Assembly: GCF_046630445.1 (NCBI RefSeq)
Contig: NC_092338.1
Span: 344,601,501 to 344,665,500, forward strand
Direction: 5' to 3'
DNA: 64,000 nucleotides
Source: Rutidosis leptorrhynchoides
Taxonomy: Eukaryota; Streptophyta; Magnoliopsida; Asterales; Asteraceae
Below, in pieces: positions 11,660 through 23,003 of this stretch. The position numbers and the translations under genes were made by a program. Under the pieces are notes generated by a model. It saw only the letters and a list, made by a program, of their open reading frames with translations. It searched no databases and was not told the origin of the DNA. Numbering within the stretch: position 1 is the first letter of the stretch; every line of letters starts with the position of its first letter.

Positions 11660-12274
11660 TTATTCCAACTCGCTTGTTTCTTCTTCTTCGGTTTTGGTTC
11701 GTTTTGCCAAGTTTCTAGGGATATATGATGTTCCCCTAATACGAGCCGTCGTTTTCCACATTAGTTTAGAAAAACCTGGTGGTTTAGAGGTTCCCGGGTC
11801 ATTGTTACAACTTAAGGACTTCGGGGGTTGACGATACATATAAAGTTCATCGGGGTTGGAATTAGATTTCTCTATTTTTATGCCCTTTCCCTTATTATTT
11901 TCTTTTGCCTTTTTAAATTCAGTTGGGGTAATTTCTATAACATCATCGGAATTCTCGTCAGAATCCGATTCATTGGAGAATTGATAATCCTCCCAATATT
12001 TTGCTTCCTTAGCGGAAACACCATTGACCATAATTAACCTTGGTCGGTTGGTTGAGGATTTTCTTTTACTTAACCGTTTTATTATTTCTCCCACCGGTTC
12101 TATTTCTTCATCCGGTTCCGATTCTTCTTCCGGTTTCGATTCTTCTTCTGGTTCCGACTCTTCTTCCGGTTCCTCTTCGGGAACTTGTGAATCAGTCCAT
12201 GAATCATTCCAATTCACATTTGACTCTTCATTATTATTAGGTGAGTCAATGGGACTTGTTCTAGAGGTAGACAT
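11660..12274 (-). CDS. acidic low-complexity ORF upstream of gag in A1
   Basis: An intact 204-codon ORF starting at an ATG at 12274, about 195 bp inside the 5' LTR and first in element order. Residues about 30-65 are Glu/Pro/Ser repeats (EEESEPEEESKPEEESEP). A basic stretch follows (KRLSKRKSS), then a second acidic patch and Lys-rich segments (KENNKGKGIKIEK). No known domain is recognised. Composition suggests a disordered, probably nuclear protein. Family B has an acidic ORF in the same position, but no sequence similarity is obvious. It might be translated first from the genomic RNA. Confidence 0.55.
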   Translation of the reverse strand: MSTSRTSPIDSPNNNEESNVNWNDSWTDSQVPEEEPEEESEPEEESKPEEESEPDEEIEPVGEIIKRLSKRKSSTNRPRLIMVNGVSAKEAKYWEDYQFSNESDSDENSDDVIEITPTEFKKAKENNKGKGIKIEKSNSNPDELYMYRQPPKSLSCNNDPGTSKPPGFSKLMWKTTARIRGTSYIPRNLAKRTKTEEEETSELE

Positions 12275-12469
12275 CTATCACATACTATCAAACGCGTTAA
12301 GAGATTAATATATCACATAATATTCACATGTTAAAAATATATAGTTTCCAACAAAATTTGTTAAGCAATCATTTTTCAAGTAACCACGGTCGAAGTCCAG
12401 ACTCACTAATGCATCCTAACAAACTCGATAAGACACACTAATGCAAAATTCTGGTTCTCTAAGACCAAC

Positions 12470-12481
12470 GCTCGGATACCA
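12470..12481 (-). promoter_or_regulatory. primer-binding site of A1
   Basis: The minus-strand TGGTATCCGAGC starts two bases inside the 5' LTR. It fits the initiator Met tRNA primer pattern (TGGTATCAGAGC) with one mismatch. Confidence 0.85.
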
Positions 12482-12483
12482 AC

Positions 12484-15400
12484 TGAAATGTCCCGTTCTT
12501 ATTGATTAAAAACGTTCCATATTAATTGATTTCGTTGCGAGGTTTTGACCTCTATATGAGACGTTTTTCAAAGACTGCATTCATTTTTAAAACAAACCAT
12601 AACCTTTATTTCATAAATAAAGGTTTAAAAAGCTTTACGTAGATTATCAAATAATGATAATCTAAAATATCCTGTTTACACACGACCATTACATAATGGT
12701 TTACAATACAAATATGTTATATCGAAATCAGTTTCTTGAATGCAGTTTTTACACAATATCATACAAACATGGACTCCAAATCTTGTCCTTATTTTAGTAT
12801 GCAACAGCGGAAGCTCTTAATATTCACCTGAGAATAAACATGCTTTAAACGTCAACAAAAATGTTGGTGAGTTATAGGTTTAACCTATATATATCAAATC
12901 GTAATAATAGACCACAAGATTTCATATTTCAATACACATCCCATACATAGAGATAAAAATCATTCATATGGTGAACACCTGGTAACCAACATTAACAAGA
13001 TGCATATATAAGAATATCCCCATCATTCCGGGACACCCTTCGGATATGATATAAGCATCCGGTACTTTGGATGGGGTTTGTTAGGCCCAATAGATCTATC
13101 TTTAGGATTCGCGTCAATTAGGGTGTCTGTTCCCTAATTCTTAGATTACCAGACTTAATAAAAAGGGGCATATTCGATTTCGATAATTCAACCATAGAAT
13201 GTAGTTTCATGTACTTGTGTCTATTTTGTAAATCATTTATAAAACCTGCATGTATTCTCATCCCAAAAATATTAGATTTTAAAAGTGGGACTATAACTCA
13301 CTTTTACAGATTTTTACTTCGTCGAGAAGTAAGACTTGGCCACTGTTGATTCACGAACCTATAACAATATATACATATATATTAAAGTATGTTCAAAATA
13401 TATTTACAACACTTTTAATATATTTTGTTGTTTTAAGTTTATTAAGTCAGCTGTCCTCGTTAGTAACCTACAACTAGTTGTCCACAGTTAGATGTACAGA
13501 AATAAATCGATAAATATTATCTTGAATCAATCCACGACCCAGTGTATACGTATCTCAGTATTGATCACAACTCAAACTATATATATTTTGGAATCAACCT
13601 CAACCCTGTATAGCTAACTCCAACATTCACATATAGAGTGTCTATGGTTGTTCCGAAATATATATAGATGTGTCGACATGATAGGTCGAAACATTGTATA
13701 CGTGTCTATGGTATCTCAAGATTACATAATATACAATACAAGTTGATTAAGTTATGGTTGGAATAGATTTGTTACCAATTTTCACGTAGCTAAAATGAGA
13801 AAAATTATCCAATCTTGTTTTACCCATAACTTCTTCATTTTAAATCCGTTTTGAGTGAATCAAATTGCTATGGTTTCATATTGAACTCTATTTTATGAAT
13901 ATAAACAGAAAAAGTATAGGTTTATAGTCGGAAAAATAAGTTACAAGTCGTTTTTGTAAAGGTAGTCATTTCAGTCGAAAGAACGACGTCTAGATGACCA
14001 TTTTAGAAAACATACTTCCACTTTGAGTTTAACCATAATTTTTGGATATAGTTTCATGTTCATAATAAAAATAATTTTCTCAGAATAACAACTTTTAAAT
14101 CAAAGTTTATCATAGTTTTTAATTAACTAACCCAAAACAGCCCGCGGTGTTACTACGACGGCGTAAATCCGGTTTTACGGTGTTTTTCGTGTTTCCAGGT
14201 TTTAAACCATTAAGTTAGCATATCATATAGATATAGAACATGTGTTTAGTTAATTTTAAAAGTCAAGTTAGAAGGATTAACTTTTGTTTGCGAACAAGTT
14301 TAGAATTACTAAACTATGTTCTAGTGATTACGAGTTTAAACCTTCGAATAAGATAGTTTTATATATATGAATCGAATGATGTTATGAACATCATTACTAC
14401 CTCAAGTTTAGTAGGTAAACCTACTGGAAGTGACAAGAAATTATCTAGCTTTAAAGGATCTTGGATGGCTTGAAAGTTCTTGAAGTAGGATCATGACACA
14501 AAAACAAGTTCAAGTAAGATTTTTACTCGAATTAAGATAGTTTATAGTTATAGAAATTGAATCAAAGTTTGAATATGAATATTACCTTGAATAAGAAAGA
14601 TAACCTACTGTATATAACAAAGGTTTCTTGATCTTAGATGATTACTTGGAATGGATTAGAAAGCTTGGAAGTAAATTAGTAAACTTGAAGGGATTTTTGA
14701 AGTGTTCTTGAAGTGTTCTTCCTATGATGATTATAGCTTGATTCTTGAAGTGATTTTTAATGAATATGATGATTAACTACTGGAAAAATACGTTCATAAT
14801 AGTGTGTGTGTGTTGAGAGAGAATTAGAAAGAGAATTGGAAGTGAAATGGAGTGAATGATGAGTGGTAATTGGTGAGTGGTGAGTGGGGTTAAAAGGAGT
14901 TCTAGTTAGTTGACTAGCTCATGGTAGAAGTTAAAATTGATTAGTCATACATGACATAATCAAGAGTGGAATCCCATGCTAGTTCCTATTGGTATATACA
15001 CATAGTAAGTACGTTTTGAAGCTGTGTATAATACGGGTAAGAATACGACTAGAATTCTTGATGAAAGAAAAGAATGGGAAAGTAACTGTAACCATTTTCG
15101 TTAAGTATGAGTGTTTTGATATATGTCTTGAAGTCTTCCAAAAGTATTTTAATACATCTAATTACACTACATGTATATACATTTTAACTGAGTCGTTAAG
15201 TCATCATTAGTCGTTACATGTAAGTGTTGTTTTGAAACCTTTAAGTTAACGATCTCAATTAATGTTGTTAACTCATTGTTTATTATATCTAATGAGATGT
15301 TAAATTATTATATTATCATGATATTATGATATATTAATATATCTTAATATGATATATATACATTTAAATGTCGTTACAACGATAATCGTTACATATATGT

Positions 15401-15716
15401 CTCGTTTCGAAATCCTTAAGTTAGTAGTCTTGTTTATATGTATATAACTCATTGTTAATATACTTATGGAGATACTTACTTATCATAATCTCATGTTAAC
15501 CATATGTATATCCATATATATATCGTCATGTCGTTTTTACAAGTTTTAACGTTCGTGAATCGCCGGTCAACTTGGGTGGTCAATTGTCTATATGAAACAT
15601 ATTTCAATTAATCAAGTCTTAACAAGTTTGATTGCTTAACATGTTGGAAACATTTAATCATGTAAATATCAATCTCAATTAATATATATAAACATGGAAA
15701 AGTTAGGGTCACTACA
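12484..15716 (-). repeat. 5' LTR of A1
   Basis: 3233 bp, TG...CA, nearly identical to 2635-5883. It lacks about 16 bp near 13053 that the other LTR and A2 retain, so the loss happened here. The conserved stem-tetraloop lies at 12853-12866. It should hold the element promoter on the minus strand; I could not place a TATA box with confidence. Confidence 0.93.
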
Positions 15717-16440
15717 AAATTACCCCTCATTTAACCCCTTTTAAAATGTCCCAAAAAGTGCTGGTATCAGTCAAGGCGCGGCGCGCCTATAATGGCCGCG
15801 GCGCGGCTCAAAGGCTAAATTGAAGTCAGCCATTTTCTCCAAAACTTAAACATATGAACGAACGTTAGCCGCGGTGCGCCTCTTTACCCTGTGGCGCGGC
15901 TTATCTGGCCAACAGATTCCTGATTCTGAAGTTCAGGGACTGATTCTGACTAATCCTGATTCTGATGCAAAATCTGAAAATGCATAGTGTTAGGTTGACT
16001 TTTAATGGCACTTTCTGCTGCACACATTTACTGACACTTTCAAGCACATTTTCTGACGCACAAAATTCAGGATCTTACATTGGTACACTGACCCCCTCAT
16101 AACGCTATGAATTCACAAACCTATCTCCTCATTCCCAAGCATACTCCCAGTGTATGTGGAAGAATAAAACCGCAACTACTCGAGAAGATACATGGTTCTT
16201 ACCACCGGTTAGTTGAAGATTTCTTTGCCATTGGAGAGTAAACAAGTACTCGAGTCCCCTAGTTTTCTAGAATCAATGCGCTAACCCTACAACAACGTTA
16301 GAGAAACACCTCACATAATCGTCTCCATACCTCCCTCTATTCGTCCATCACCTAAAGATTCCAAATTGGTTACCTTCGAAGTAACAACTCGTTTGTAGAA
16401 CTAATCATCAACCAAAGCAGTAGCACCGGTCGAACGCGTT

Positions 16441-16770
16441 CTATCTGACACCTTTGGCAACCAATTTTTTTATTGAGAAAAGTTCAACCCTGATCGCATA
16501 TTCCAAATACCCTGGAATATCGGACCAATCACCTTGGTAATCGCATATCAAACCCGCAAGTAACCAAACTTCTCTGATAACTCCATTGTCGACCTCCAAA
16601 CAGATGTGTACCCGTTCGTTACTGCACTGCCCTAACATGAGAGAAATCACCCTCCCGAGCACGTGTAACAAACCATCATCCTCGAAAATCCAGCTCGTAT
16701 CACCCGAAGTTTCACAAGAGTAACAGTCTCGCACACGCTCAAACCCGGAAACTTCATCCAGAAATTGCAC
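16441..16770 (-). CDS. unrecognised 109-codon ORF
   Basis: An open frame with an internal ATG (about 16770) in the element interior. It is mixed in composition, with three Cys in the first 40 residues and no domain that I recognise. It could be a fragment of a longer element protein or chance. Context argues against a host gene. Confidence 0.2.
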   Translation of the reverse strand: MQFLDEVSGFERVRDCYSCETSGDTSWIFEDDGLLHVLGRVISLMLGQCSNERVHICLEVDNGVIREVWLLAGLICDYQGDWSDIPGYLEYAIRVELFSIKKLVAKGVR

Positions 16771-17268
16771 AAAAATCGAAAATCAATATCCGAAAATCCA
16801 ACAGTCCGATCATCACCAAATTTTTACCATACTTAGATATGTATGTGTAGCACCCGCAGTACAAAATTTAGGCCGATCCAATGGTAGACTAACCGGTAAA
16901 GTTATTTATCCCACCACTGCACAACCGAACCTTAAAGAATTTTCCTAATTGGCAGCAACTTCGAAAATTCATATATCCCAATTAAACGTTCCGATCTACA
17001 CTAAATTTTGATTACCGTTAGATCTACGTGTCTAGAAGCTACTATAAAAATATAAGGGCGATCCAACGGTTAACAAACCCGATACAATTTTTCTCTCATA
17101 GTAGCTCCCGAACTTCTGAATTTGATAGCTCGACCATTCTTTCGCACGAGATCACGAAGAACGAGAACTATGATACGACCCAGATCTTGTGAAAAATCTA
17201 TTCGCAACAAACCCATCGATCCGACCCCTGACTCCGTAACCCTTCACGAACAGTCACTATCATAAATG

Positions 17269-17352
17269 CATAGACAATATCCACTGAGTTCATCGAATCC
17301 TGGTGTGATTAACTCTAGATACATAGACAATATCCACTGAGTTCATCGAAAT
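17269..17352. repeat. short direct duplication
   Basis: The segment ACATAGACAATATCCACTGA plus GTTCATCGAA occurs twice, at about 17270-17299 and 17321-17350, with about 50 bp between starts. Confidence 0.8.
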
Positions 17353-17494
17353 CAACTAAGTCACCTAGTCTCGATACATGTTGCAAACAAAATAGGTATT
17401 CCGTTCATTTATTAACCCCGATGAAAACACTGAATCGTCAACATACCGAAAATTTGCCTTCAATCCGCCTTCGGCCCGATCATTAAACCTTGGA

Positions 17495-17506
17495 GCTTTG
17501 ATACCA
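17495..17506 (-). promoter_or_regulatory. primer-binding site of the outermost left element
   Basis: Minus-strand TGGTATCAAAGC, one base inside a putative LTR beginning TGGTTAGG at 17508. It resembles the Met tRNA primer sites common in plant LTR elements. Confidence 0.6.
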
Positions 17507-17507
17507 T

Positions 17508-17961
17508 TGGTTAGGATTTGTAGTAGACCTTAACAAGACATGTGATTGCGGTATCGTCAATCACAAAACCCACGAACAACAAACAAATAAACTAAAGCAT
17601 AAACGATAAATAAAACGATAAACGACACAAAGATCTAATGTGGTTATATCGCAACTCCAAACACGGAGAAGGGTTTAGTGCACGGATGCAAACTAGAGTT
17701 TCGTGCACAATATTACAATGAAGCTAGGAGTCTATTTATAGTGAAATGTTAAAGTAGTTTTTTGTTGCATAAGTTAACTTGACCTCCAAATACAAAAAAA
17801 AAACTTTTCTAAAATTGAGATTTTTTTCACAAGTAAACTTGGCTCTCAAAAATTTTTAATTTCTTTTATTTCTATTTAAAGTTTTCATAACTCAACATTT
17901 TCATATTTATTTATCGATGAAAAGTATATGAATGGAATTCAAAGGATTAGATTAGATAACA
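17508..17961 (-). mobile_element. putative 5' LTR of a decayed element
   Basis: Starts next to a primer-binding site, and the minus strand carries a clear TATA box, CTATAAATAG, at 17741-17732, as an LTR promoter would. The right boundary (ATAACA near 17961) is a guess from TG...CA ends. No partner LTR is in the window. Confidence 0.4.
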
Positions 17962-18582
17962 TTATAAAAAGGAGAAATATCATTGATATATGAATGTGTG
18001 AATCTCTCGTTATTTGTGTAAGAGAATATTTGGTCGGGTCGGGTGGTTTTTATGGTTACTTTGGCCTTCATTTCACATATATACTGTAATTATTCACGAC
18101 GAACAATAAAAAAGATAAAATGGAAATAGTTAGTGGTGGTGTATAGTAACATGTATATAATAGCTCTGCTTTCCATGCATTAGCACGCTTTGGATTGAGA
18201 CAAGTAACCCTACCATAATCTCACACCTACATATTCAAACTTATAAACTTGATCACTTTATAAAGTACTGATAGTTAACAACTTGCTCACTTTATAAATT
18301 CACGATAGTAAGCAGTCATGTATGCCCTGCTAATTATTGATCGAGCTTATTTACTCATACTTACAGATTAGTATAGCTTGCTAATACATGATTTTGTAAT
18401 ATGTTGTTTGATATTACAAGCTTTTAATAGGTGTTAAGTGATTACGGTAAGGTTTATTATTTTATTCACACAATATACTAATGCTCCTATATTTTATGGA
18501 TTAGTATAATAATCAAACGCTTTTAAGTGTGTAAATATGTATGTTTAAAAAAAAAGATTTAAAAAATACAATAGTACAAAAA
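17962..18582. other. upstream region of the SMXL gene
   Basis: AT-rich, with no gene or repeat recognised. It probably includes the SMXL3-like promoter. Confidence 0.4.
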
Positions 18583-18590
18583 TATAAATA
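18583..18590 (+). promoter_or_regulatory. candidate TATA box of the SMXL gene
   Basis: TATAAATA within an AT-rich run, about 370 bp before the start codon. This implies a 5' leader of roughly 340 nt. Weak because the surroundings are AT-rich. Confidence 0.35.
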
Positions 18591-18660
18591 TATATAGTTG
18601 TGATTCCTTTGAAAGCTGAATTGCCTTTGGGACTGGTGAATTCTTCTTGCTTGTCAGCAC

Positions 18661-18963
18661 ATGCATTCCACTTTCCACTACAAAATCCACTTTCCTCATC
18701 TAAATCTTACCTCACCCCCAAGCAAAGCACACACCTTCAAATTTAAGTACTTACCATTTTCTCCCAACACTTACACTCATTACAAATATACCACTCATCA
18801 CGAATATGCATCAACAAAATTTAATTTTACTTATGTCTTTCACTTGTTATCACAATTTGTTGCAAACCACTTCACTTGGATGCTCTTAATTTGTCATATC
18901 CATATACCCCTTGCAATTTATTTAATTTCTAGAGAAAAACATAATCTCTCCAAGAAAATATGA
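18661..18963 (+). CDS. upstream ORF in the SMXL leader
   Basis: A 100-codon frame whose TGA overlaps the main ATG as ATGA (18960-18963). It is rich in His, Thr, Phe and Tyr, with no domain. If the leader begins near 18615, it would be an upstream ORF that could dampen translation or allow reinitiation. It may equally be an untranslated leader that happens to be open. Confidence 0.3.
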   Translation: MHSTFHYKIHFPHLNLTSPPSKAHTFKFKYLPFSPNTYTHYKYTTHHEYASTKFNFTYVFHLLSQFVANHFTWMLLICHIHIPLAIYLISREKHNLSKKI

Positions 18964-21844
18964 GAGCTGGTGGTTTTACTATACAACAAGCTTTAAGTTC
19001 AGACGCCGCTAGCATCATTAAACAGGCTGTGACACTAGCACGCCGTCGTGGTCATGCACAAGTCACACCACTCCACGTGGCAAACACCATGCTATCTTCC
19101 AATACCGGCCTCCTTCGATCAGCTTGTCTTCGGTCACAATCCACGTCACACCCTCTTCAATGTAAGGCTCTAGAGCTCTGCTTCAACGTAGCCTTAAATC
19201 GTCTACCTACATCATCGTCTAGCCCGATGCTAGGACCGAATCACTCATCCCAACATCCCTCCATTTCTAATGCTCTTGTCGCGGCTTTTAAGCGTGCACA
19301 AGCTCACCAAAGGCGTGGTTCGATTGAGAATCAACAACAACCGTTACTTGCTGTCAAGATTGAGCTCGAACAACTTATTATATCGATTTTGGATGACCCT
19401 AGTGTTAGTAGAGTGATGAGAGAAGCTGGTTTTTCTAGTACACAAGTGAAAACTAATGTAGAACAAGTTGTTTCTTTGGAGTTATCTTCTCAAACACCTA
19501 GTATTCCTGTTTCAATTTGTATGAAACAAAATGGTAACGGAAATCGACATCATAATCAAGTTACTGTTAGGAATGAGGATGTGATGTGTGTAATAGATAA
19601 TTTATTAAACAAGAAACTATCGAAAAGCTTGGTGGTTGTAGGTGAGTGTGTTGCTACAATTGAAGGTGTAGTGAAAGGAGTGATGGAGAAAGTTGATAAA
19701 GGAGAAGTTCATGAAACATTAAAAGATGTTAAGTTTATAAGTTTACCTCTATTCTCATTTGGTCAACTTTCTAGATTAGAAGTAGAACAAAAACTTGGAG
19801 AATTAAGGAGTTTAGTTAAAGGCTTTGTGCAAAAAGGGGTTGTGCTATACTTAGGAGATCTTAAGTGGATTAGTGAGTATAGGAATAGTAATTCATGGGG
19901 TCATGGAAGAGGATACTATTGTCCAATTGAGCACTTGATTATGGAGTTAGGAAGATTAATTTGTGGTATTAATGAAGAGATTAGTGGTAAACTTTGGGTT
20001 ATGGGGATATCATCTTTTCAAACATACATAAAATGTAGAAATGGGAACCCTTCGCTCGAAATCACTTGGAAGCTACATCCTCTTACGATTCCGGCTGGGG
20101 GCTTAAGTTTGAGTCTTGTTCCACAAAGGTATAGCCGGATTTCATCGCGTTTAATACTTTTAGTGAATTATTGTATGGATTTTCATTTTTAGAGGTTCCT
20201 TTAACCCTTTCTCTTGATTCTTCTTTTACTGAGATTTGGATAACTATTAATTCTTTTGAAGTTAATCTAAATATATTCATTATTCTTGTTTCTACTTTTA
20301 TTTTTTTGAACTTAGTGTCATTGATCATAACTAATCATTATTTTTTCTACATTGATCATGATCATTGTATTTGATCAATGGATACAAGTACTTGGATTTC
20401 ATTAGGACTCTAGTAATTCACTATGTTTTCGTGTTGTCCTTTAAACAGTGATATCCAAAGTGAGTGCGGAAGCAAGAATGTGGACAATGTGGATTGTCGG
20501 TTGATGCTTGAAACGGGAGACGAGAAGCAACTTACGTGTTGTGTGGATTGCTCGGTGAACTTCGAGAGCGAAGTTAAAAGTTCAAGGTCATCAAGCCTTC
20601 CTTCATGGCTTGCTAATGAGAAAATATTAGTCAATAGCCAAGATAAGGTATCTTATTAGTTATCCTTACTTTCTACATTATAGTTACATGATACTATTTT
20701 TTACTTGTATATTATAGTCTTCTAATTCATTCTTTTTTACTAAATTCAGGAATGTGTTTCAGTTAAAGATTTGTGCCACAAATGGAACTCAATCTGCACC
20801 TCACTTCATAGAAACAAACCTATGTTTCAAAGAAGCTTAAGCTTCTCATCCATTTCTCCGTCCTTGTCACCGGCTTCTTGTTATCTCTACAATCAAGAAA
20901 ACCATAATTTCAACCGAATCTCAAACAATCGCCAACTTTGGGATTTTACATCCTTAGAGAAACAAGTTCATGAACGATTTAATCATCATGATGAGGGAGA
21001 GCCAATACAAAGGTTTCCATCAAACCCCAATTCTACTCCAAATTCGGTTTCTTCAAGCGATCATATGGAGGTTGAATACATTAAAAAATTTAAGGAGTTA
21101 AATGGAGAAAATTTTAGAATTCTATGCAATGCATTAGAAGAAAAGGTTCCTTTGCAGAAGGATATCATTTCTGATATCGCTGGTACGATATTAAGGTGTA
21201 GGTCCGGAATTCAGCCAAGGAAATACAAGATAAACAACAACGAACAAAAGGAAGAGACTTGGTTTTTATTTCAAGGTTTCGATTCACATTCAAAAAAGAA
21301 AGTTGCTAGGGAACTTGCTAAGGTTGTTTTTGGGTCAATTTCATGTTTGACAATGATTTCTCTTAGCAACTTTTCATCATCTCCAAGAGTGGATTCTACC
21401 GACGAGCACAGGAACAAAAGGTCTAGAGATAATGAAGAAAGTTGTAATTATCTTGAGAGGTTTGCCGAAGCAGTTTCAGTGAACCCTCATAGAGTTTTCT
21501 TAGTAGAAGATATAGAGCAAGTAGATTATTGTTCTCAAATGGCAATAAGACGAGCTATCGAAAAAGGGAGATTAACACACTCGAATGGTGAAGATGTTCG
21601 TTTTTGTGATGCAATAATTGTGTTGAGTTGCAAAAGCTATAGTTCTAGATCAAGAACATGTTCGCCACCGGTGAAGCAGAAAGTTGAAGAAAAAGAAGGA
21701 AGCCCTTGTGTATCTTTAGATTTAAATATATTATTTGATGATCAAGATCATGAGGAGGAGGAATTAATGTCCATGGCTGACGTAGGGTTACTTGAATCTA
21801 TAGACAAATGTATCAATTTCAATATCCAAGATTTGTCACTCTAA
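18960..21844 (+). CDS. SMXL3: SMXL3-like protein of the SMAX1-LIKE family
   Basis: Three exons: 18960-20128, 20449-20647 and 20750-21844. Introns are GT-AG and phases agree, giving 820 codons, close to Arabidopsis SMXL3. The start MRAGGFTIQQALSSDAASII is the family N-terminus. Residues about 1-175 form the double Clp-N domain (LARRRGHAQVTPLHVANTML, later ISNALVAAFKRAQAHQRRGS). Two degenerate ATPase-like modules follow: near 218-240 (VVVGECVATIEGV), and in exon 3 around WFLFQGFDSHSKKKVA and VFLVEDIEQVD. An EAR repression motif LDLNI lies at about 779-783. No RGKT degron is seen where the D53/SMXL6-8 group has it, which fits the SMXL3/4/5 clade. By family knowledge these are nuclear repressors needed for phloem formation, not degraded by strigolactone or karrikin signalling. 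It is the only ordinary host gene in the window. Confidence 0.92.
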
Positions 21845-21964
21845 ATCTTGAATCTTGAACTTCATATCCTTTCAAATTGTCTCAAGATTTAAATGAGAAT
21901 TAGTGTTAATTTCTTACTTGAATCCCAATCATATCGTATCTTATTATAACTTGTGTATGGATAT

Positions 21965-22142
21965 AATTTTGAATCGAATCTACTATACACATAGTTTTAT
22001 TTTTCATAAAATCCAAGAAACCGTATCCAAACTAGCTATTCAAGTATTAGGAAGAGCTAAATTAATTGAAACCCTCCATATCAGTTCACTTTCTTTAAAT
22101 TTAATTTTGAATCGAATCTACTATACACATAGTTTTATTTTT
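21965..22142. repeat. two exact 40-bp direct copies
   Basis: AATTTTGAATCGAATCTACT and the next 20 bases occur at 21965-22004 and again at 22103-22142, just downstream of the SMXL stop codon. No gene is seen from 21845 to 22691. Confidence 0.85.
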
Positions 22143-22691
22143 GTACGCTTTTATTTTTCATATACAGTTAACTTTCTTTAAATTTAATCAAAGACAAGGA
22201 TGCTTAATGGGGCTCATATTATGAAGAACAATATGCGTTTCCAAAAAATGACTTTAAACTTTCATGAAACTTGTGCATATAGAGAGGAACATATGGCAAT
22301 CAATATGTGCATAGAAGACCTAGTAGGTGGGGTTACATACAAATTATTTGCATATAATTTCCCACAAGGAGTTTTAAAGTATGCCTTTCAGAAGTAGTTT
22401 AAAAGTAAAAACAATAATAATGAGACATGCACAAATGAGGTTTTTAATTAATTTAACCATAATAACGTTCTTGACTCTTGAAATTGTTTCACTATATTGA
22501 TATATTGTTTATTTGAGTTTATTTAGTAAATTCATTATCTTTAACCTCACATGTTTTGTATAATTTGTTAATATACACATTTTGCGGCATATATACGAAA
22601 CATGTATAGTTGACGTACATAGAGATATGTGTATATGAAAATTGTCAGTGACCAAACAAGATCGAACCTTTTGGTTACTTTAATTAAGATC

Positions 22692-22877
22692 GAGAAAATT
22701 GGATAAATGGTCCCTGTGGTTTACATGAAAAGGGGTAAATGGTCCCTGAAGTTCATTTTCGTCGTTCGTGATCCTTGTGGTTTACACTGCCGGTGTAAAT
22801 GGTCCCCAATACTGACGGACGTTTATTTCAACCGTCAAGTGTAATCACGTGCCAAACACGTGATGGGCAAAATCGTC
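22692..22877 (+). repeat. left terminal inverted repeat of the MULE
   Basis: Matches the reverse complement of 27437-27622 with few differences. It contains three spaced copies of a TAAATGGTCC word and a palindromic CACGTG-rich segment (CACGTGCCAAACACGTG). Confidence 0.93.
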
Positions 22878-23003
22878 CATTACCTTTTCCCTCCCACTAT
22901 TTAGGGTTTCTTATATCCCCAAATCGTTTTTCACTTTCTTTTTCTCCCTTTTTATTTTGTGTCGATACCTGTAGCTGAATAAGGTCACAAACCCTAAATT
23001 GCG

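Larger units (their letters stand above)
2635..15716 (-). mobile_element. complete Tekay-type Ty3/gypsy element A1
   Basis: A complete 13.1-kb LTR retrotransposon on the minus strand. The two LTRs (2635-5883 and 12484-15716) start TGAAATGTCCC and end GTCACTACA on the plus strand. Flanks carry the 5-bp duplication AAATT (about 2630-2634 and 15717-15721). In element order: 5' LTR, iMet-type primer site (12481-12470), acidic ORF, F-box ORF, gag, protease, reverse transcriptase, RNase H, integrase with chromodomain, polypurine tract (5899-5884), 3' LTR. The integrase order and the C-terminal chromodomain place it in the chromovirus group, Tekay/Del type. The LTRs differ by few substitutions plus one gap of about 16 bp near 13053, so insertion is fairly recent. 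Gag carries a nonsense codon and a frameshift. Confidence 0.93.
642..16079 (-). mobile_element. solo LTR 'E', interrupted by element A1
   Basis: Begins TGTAACGATCC and ends GGATCTTACA, imperfect inverted ends with TG...CA termini. It is flanked by the direct 5-bp repeat TTGGT (637-641 and 16080-16084). Without the A1 insertion it is about 2.35 kb (642-2634 plus 15722-16079), with no internal coding region, so it is a solo LTR left by recombination between two LTRs. The likely sense strand is minus: its hairpin landmark at 1030-1044 lies in the same relative order as in the minus-strand family-A LTRs. It carries a six-copy hairpin array (1138-1408), a CT microsatellite (2511-2535) and clustered GC-rich words near 15775-15905. 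Confidence 0.8.
16085..17494 (-). other. interior of a decayed minus-strand LTR element
   Basis: Lies between solo LTR E and a primer-binding site. One 109-codon frame (16441-16770, minus strand) reads QFLDEVSGFERVRDCYSC but has no recognisable domain, and no gag or pol motif is seen. It may be a non-autonomous element interior or a badly decayed one. Confidence 0.4.

Noticed and set aside
12024-12308. Ser/Gly-rich ORF opposite the acidic ORF
   Set aside because: Antisense reflection of GAA/TCC repeats in the acidic ORF.
22200-22397. 65-codon ORF downstream of the SMXL gene
   Set aside because: No start context, domain or conservation argument; expected by chance in this length.
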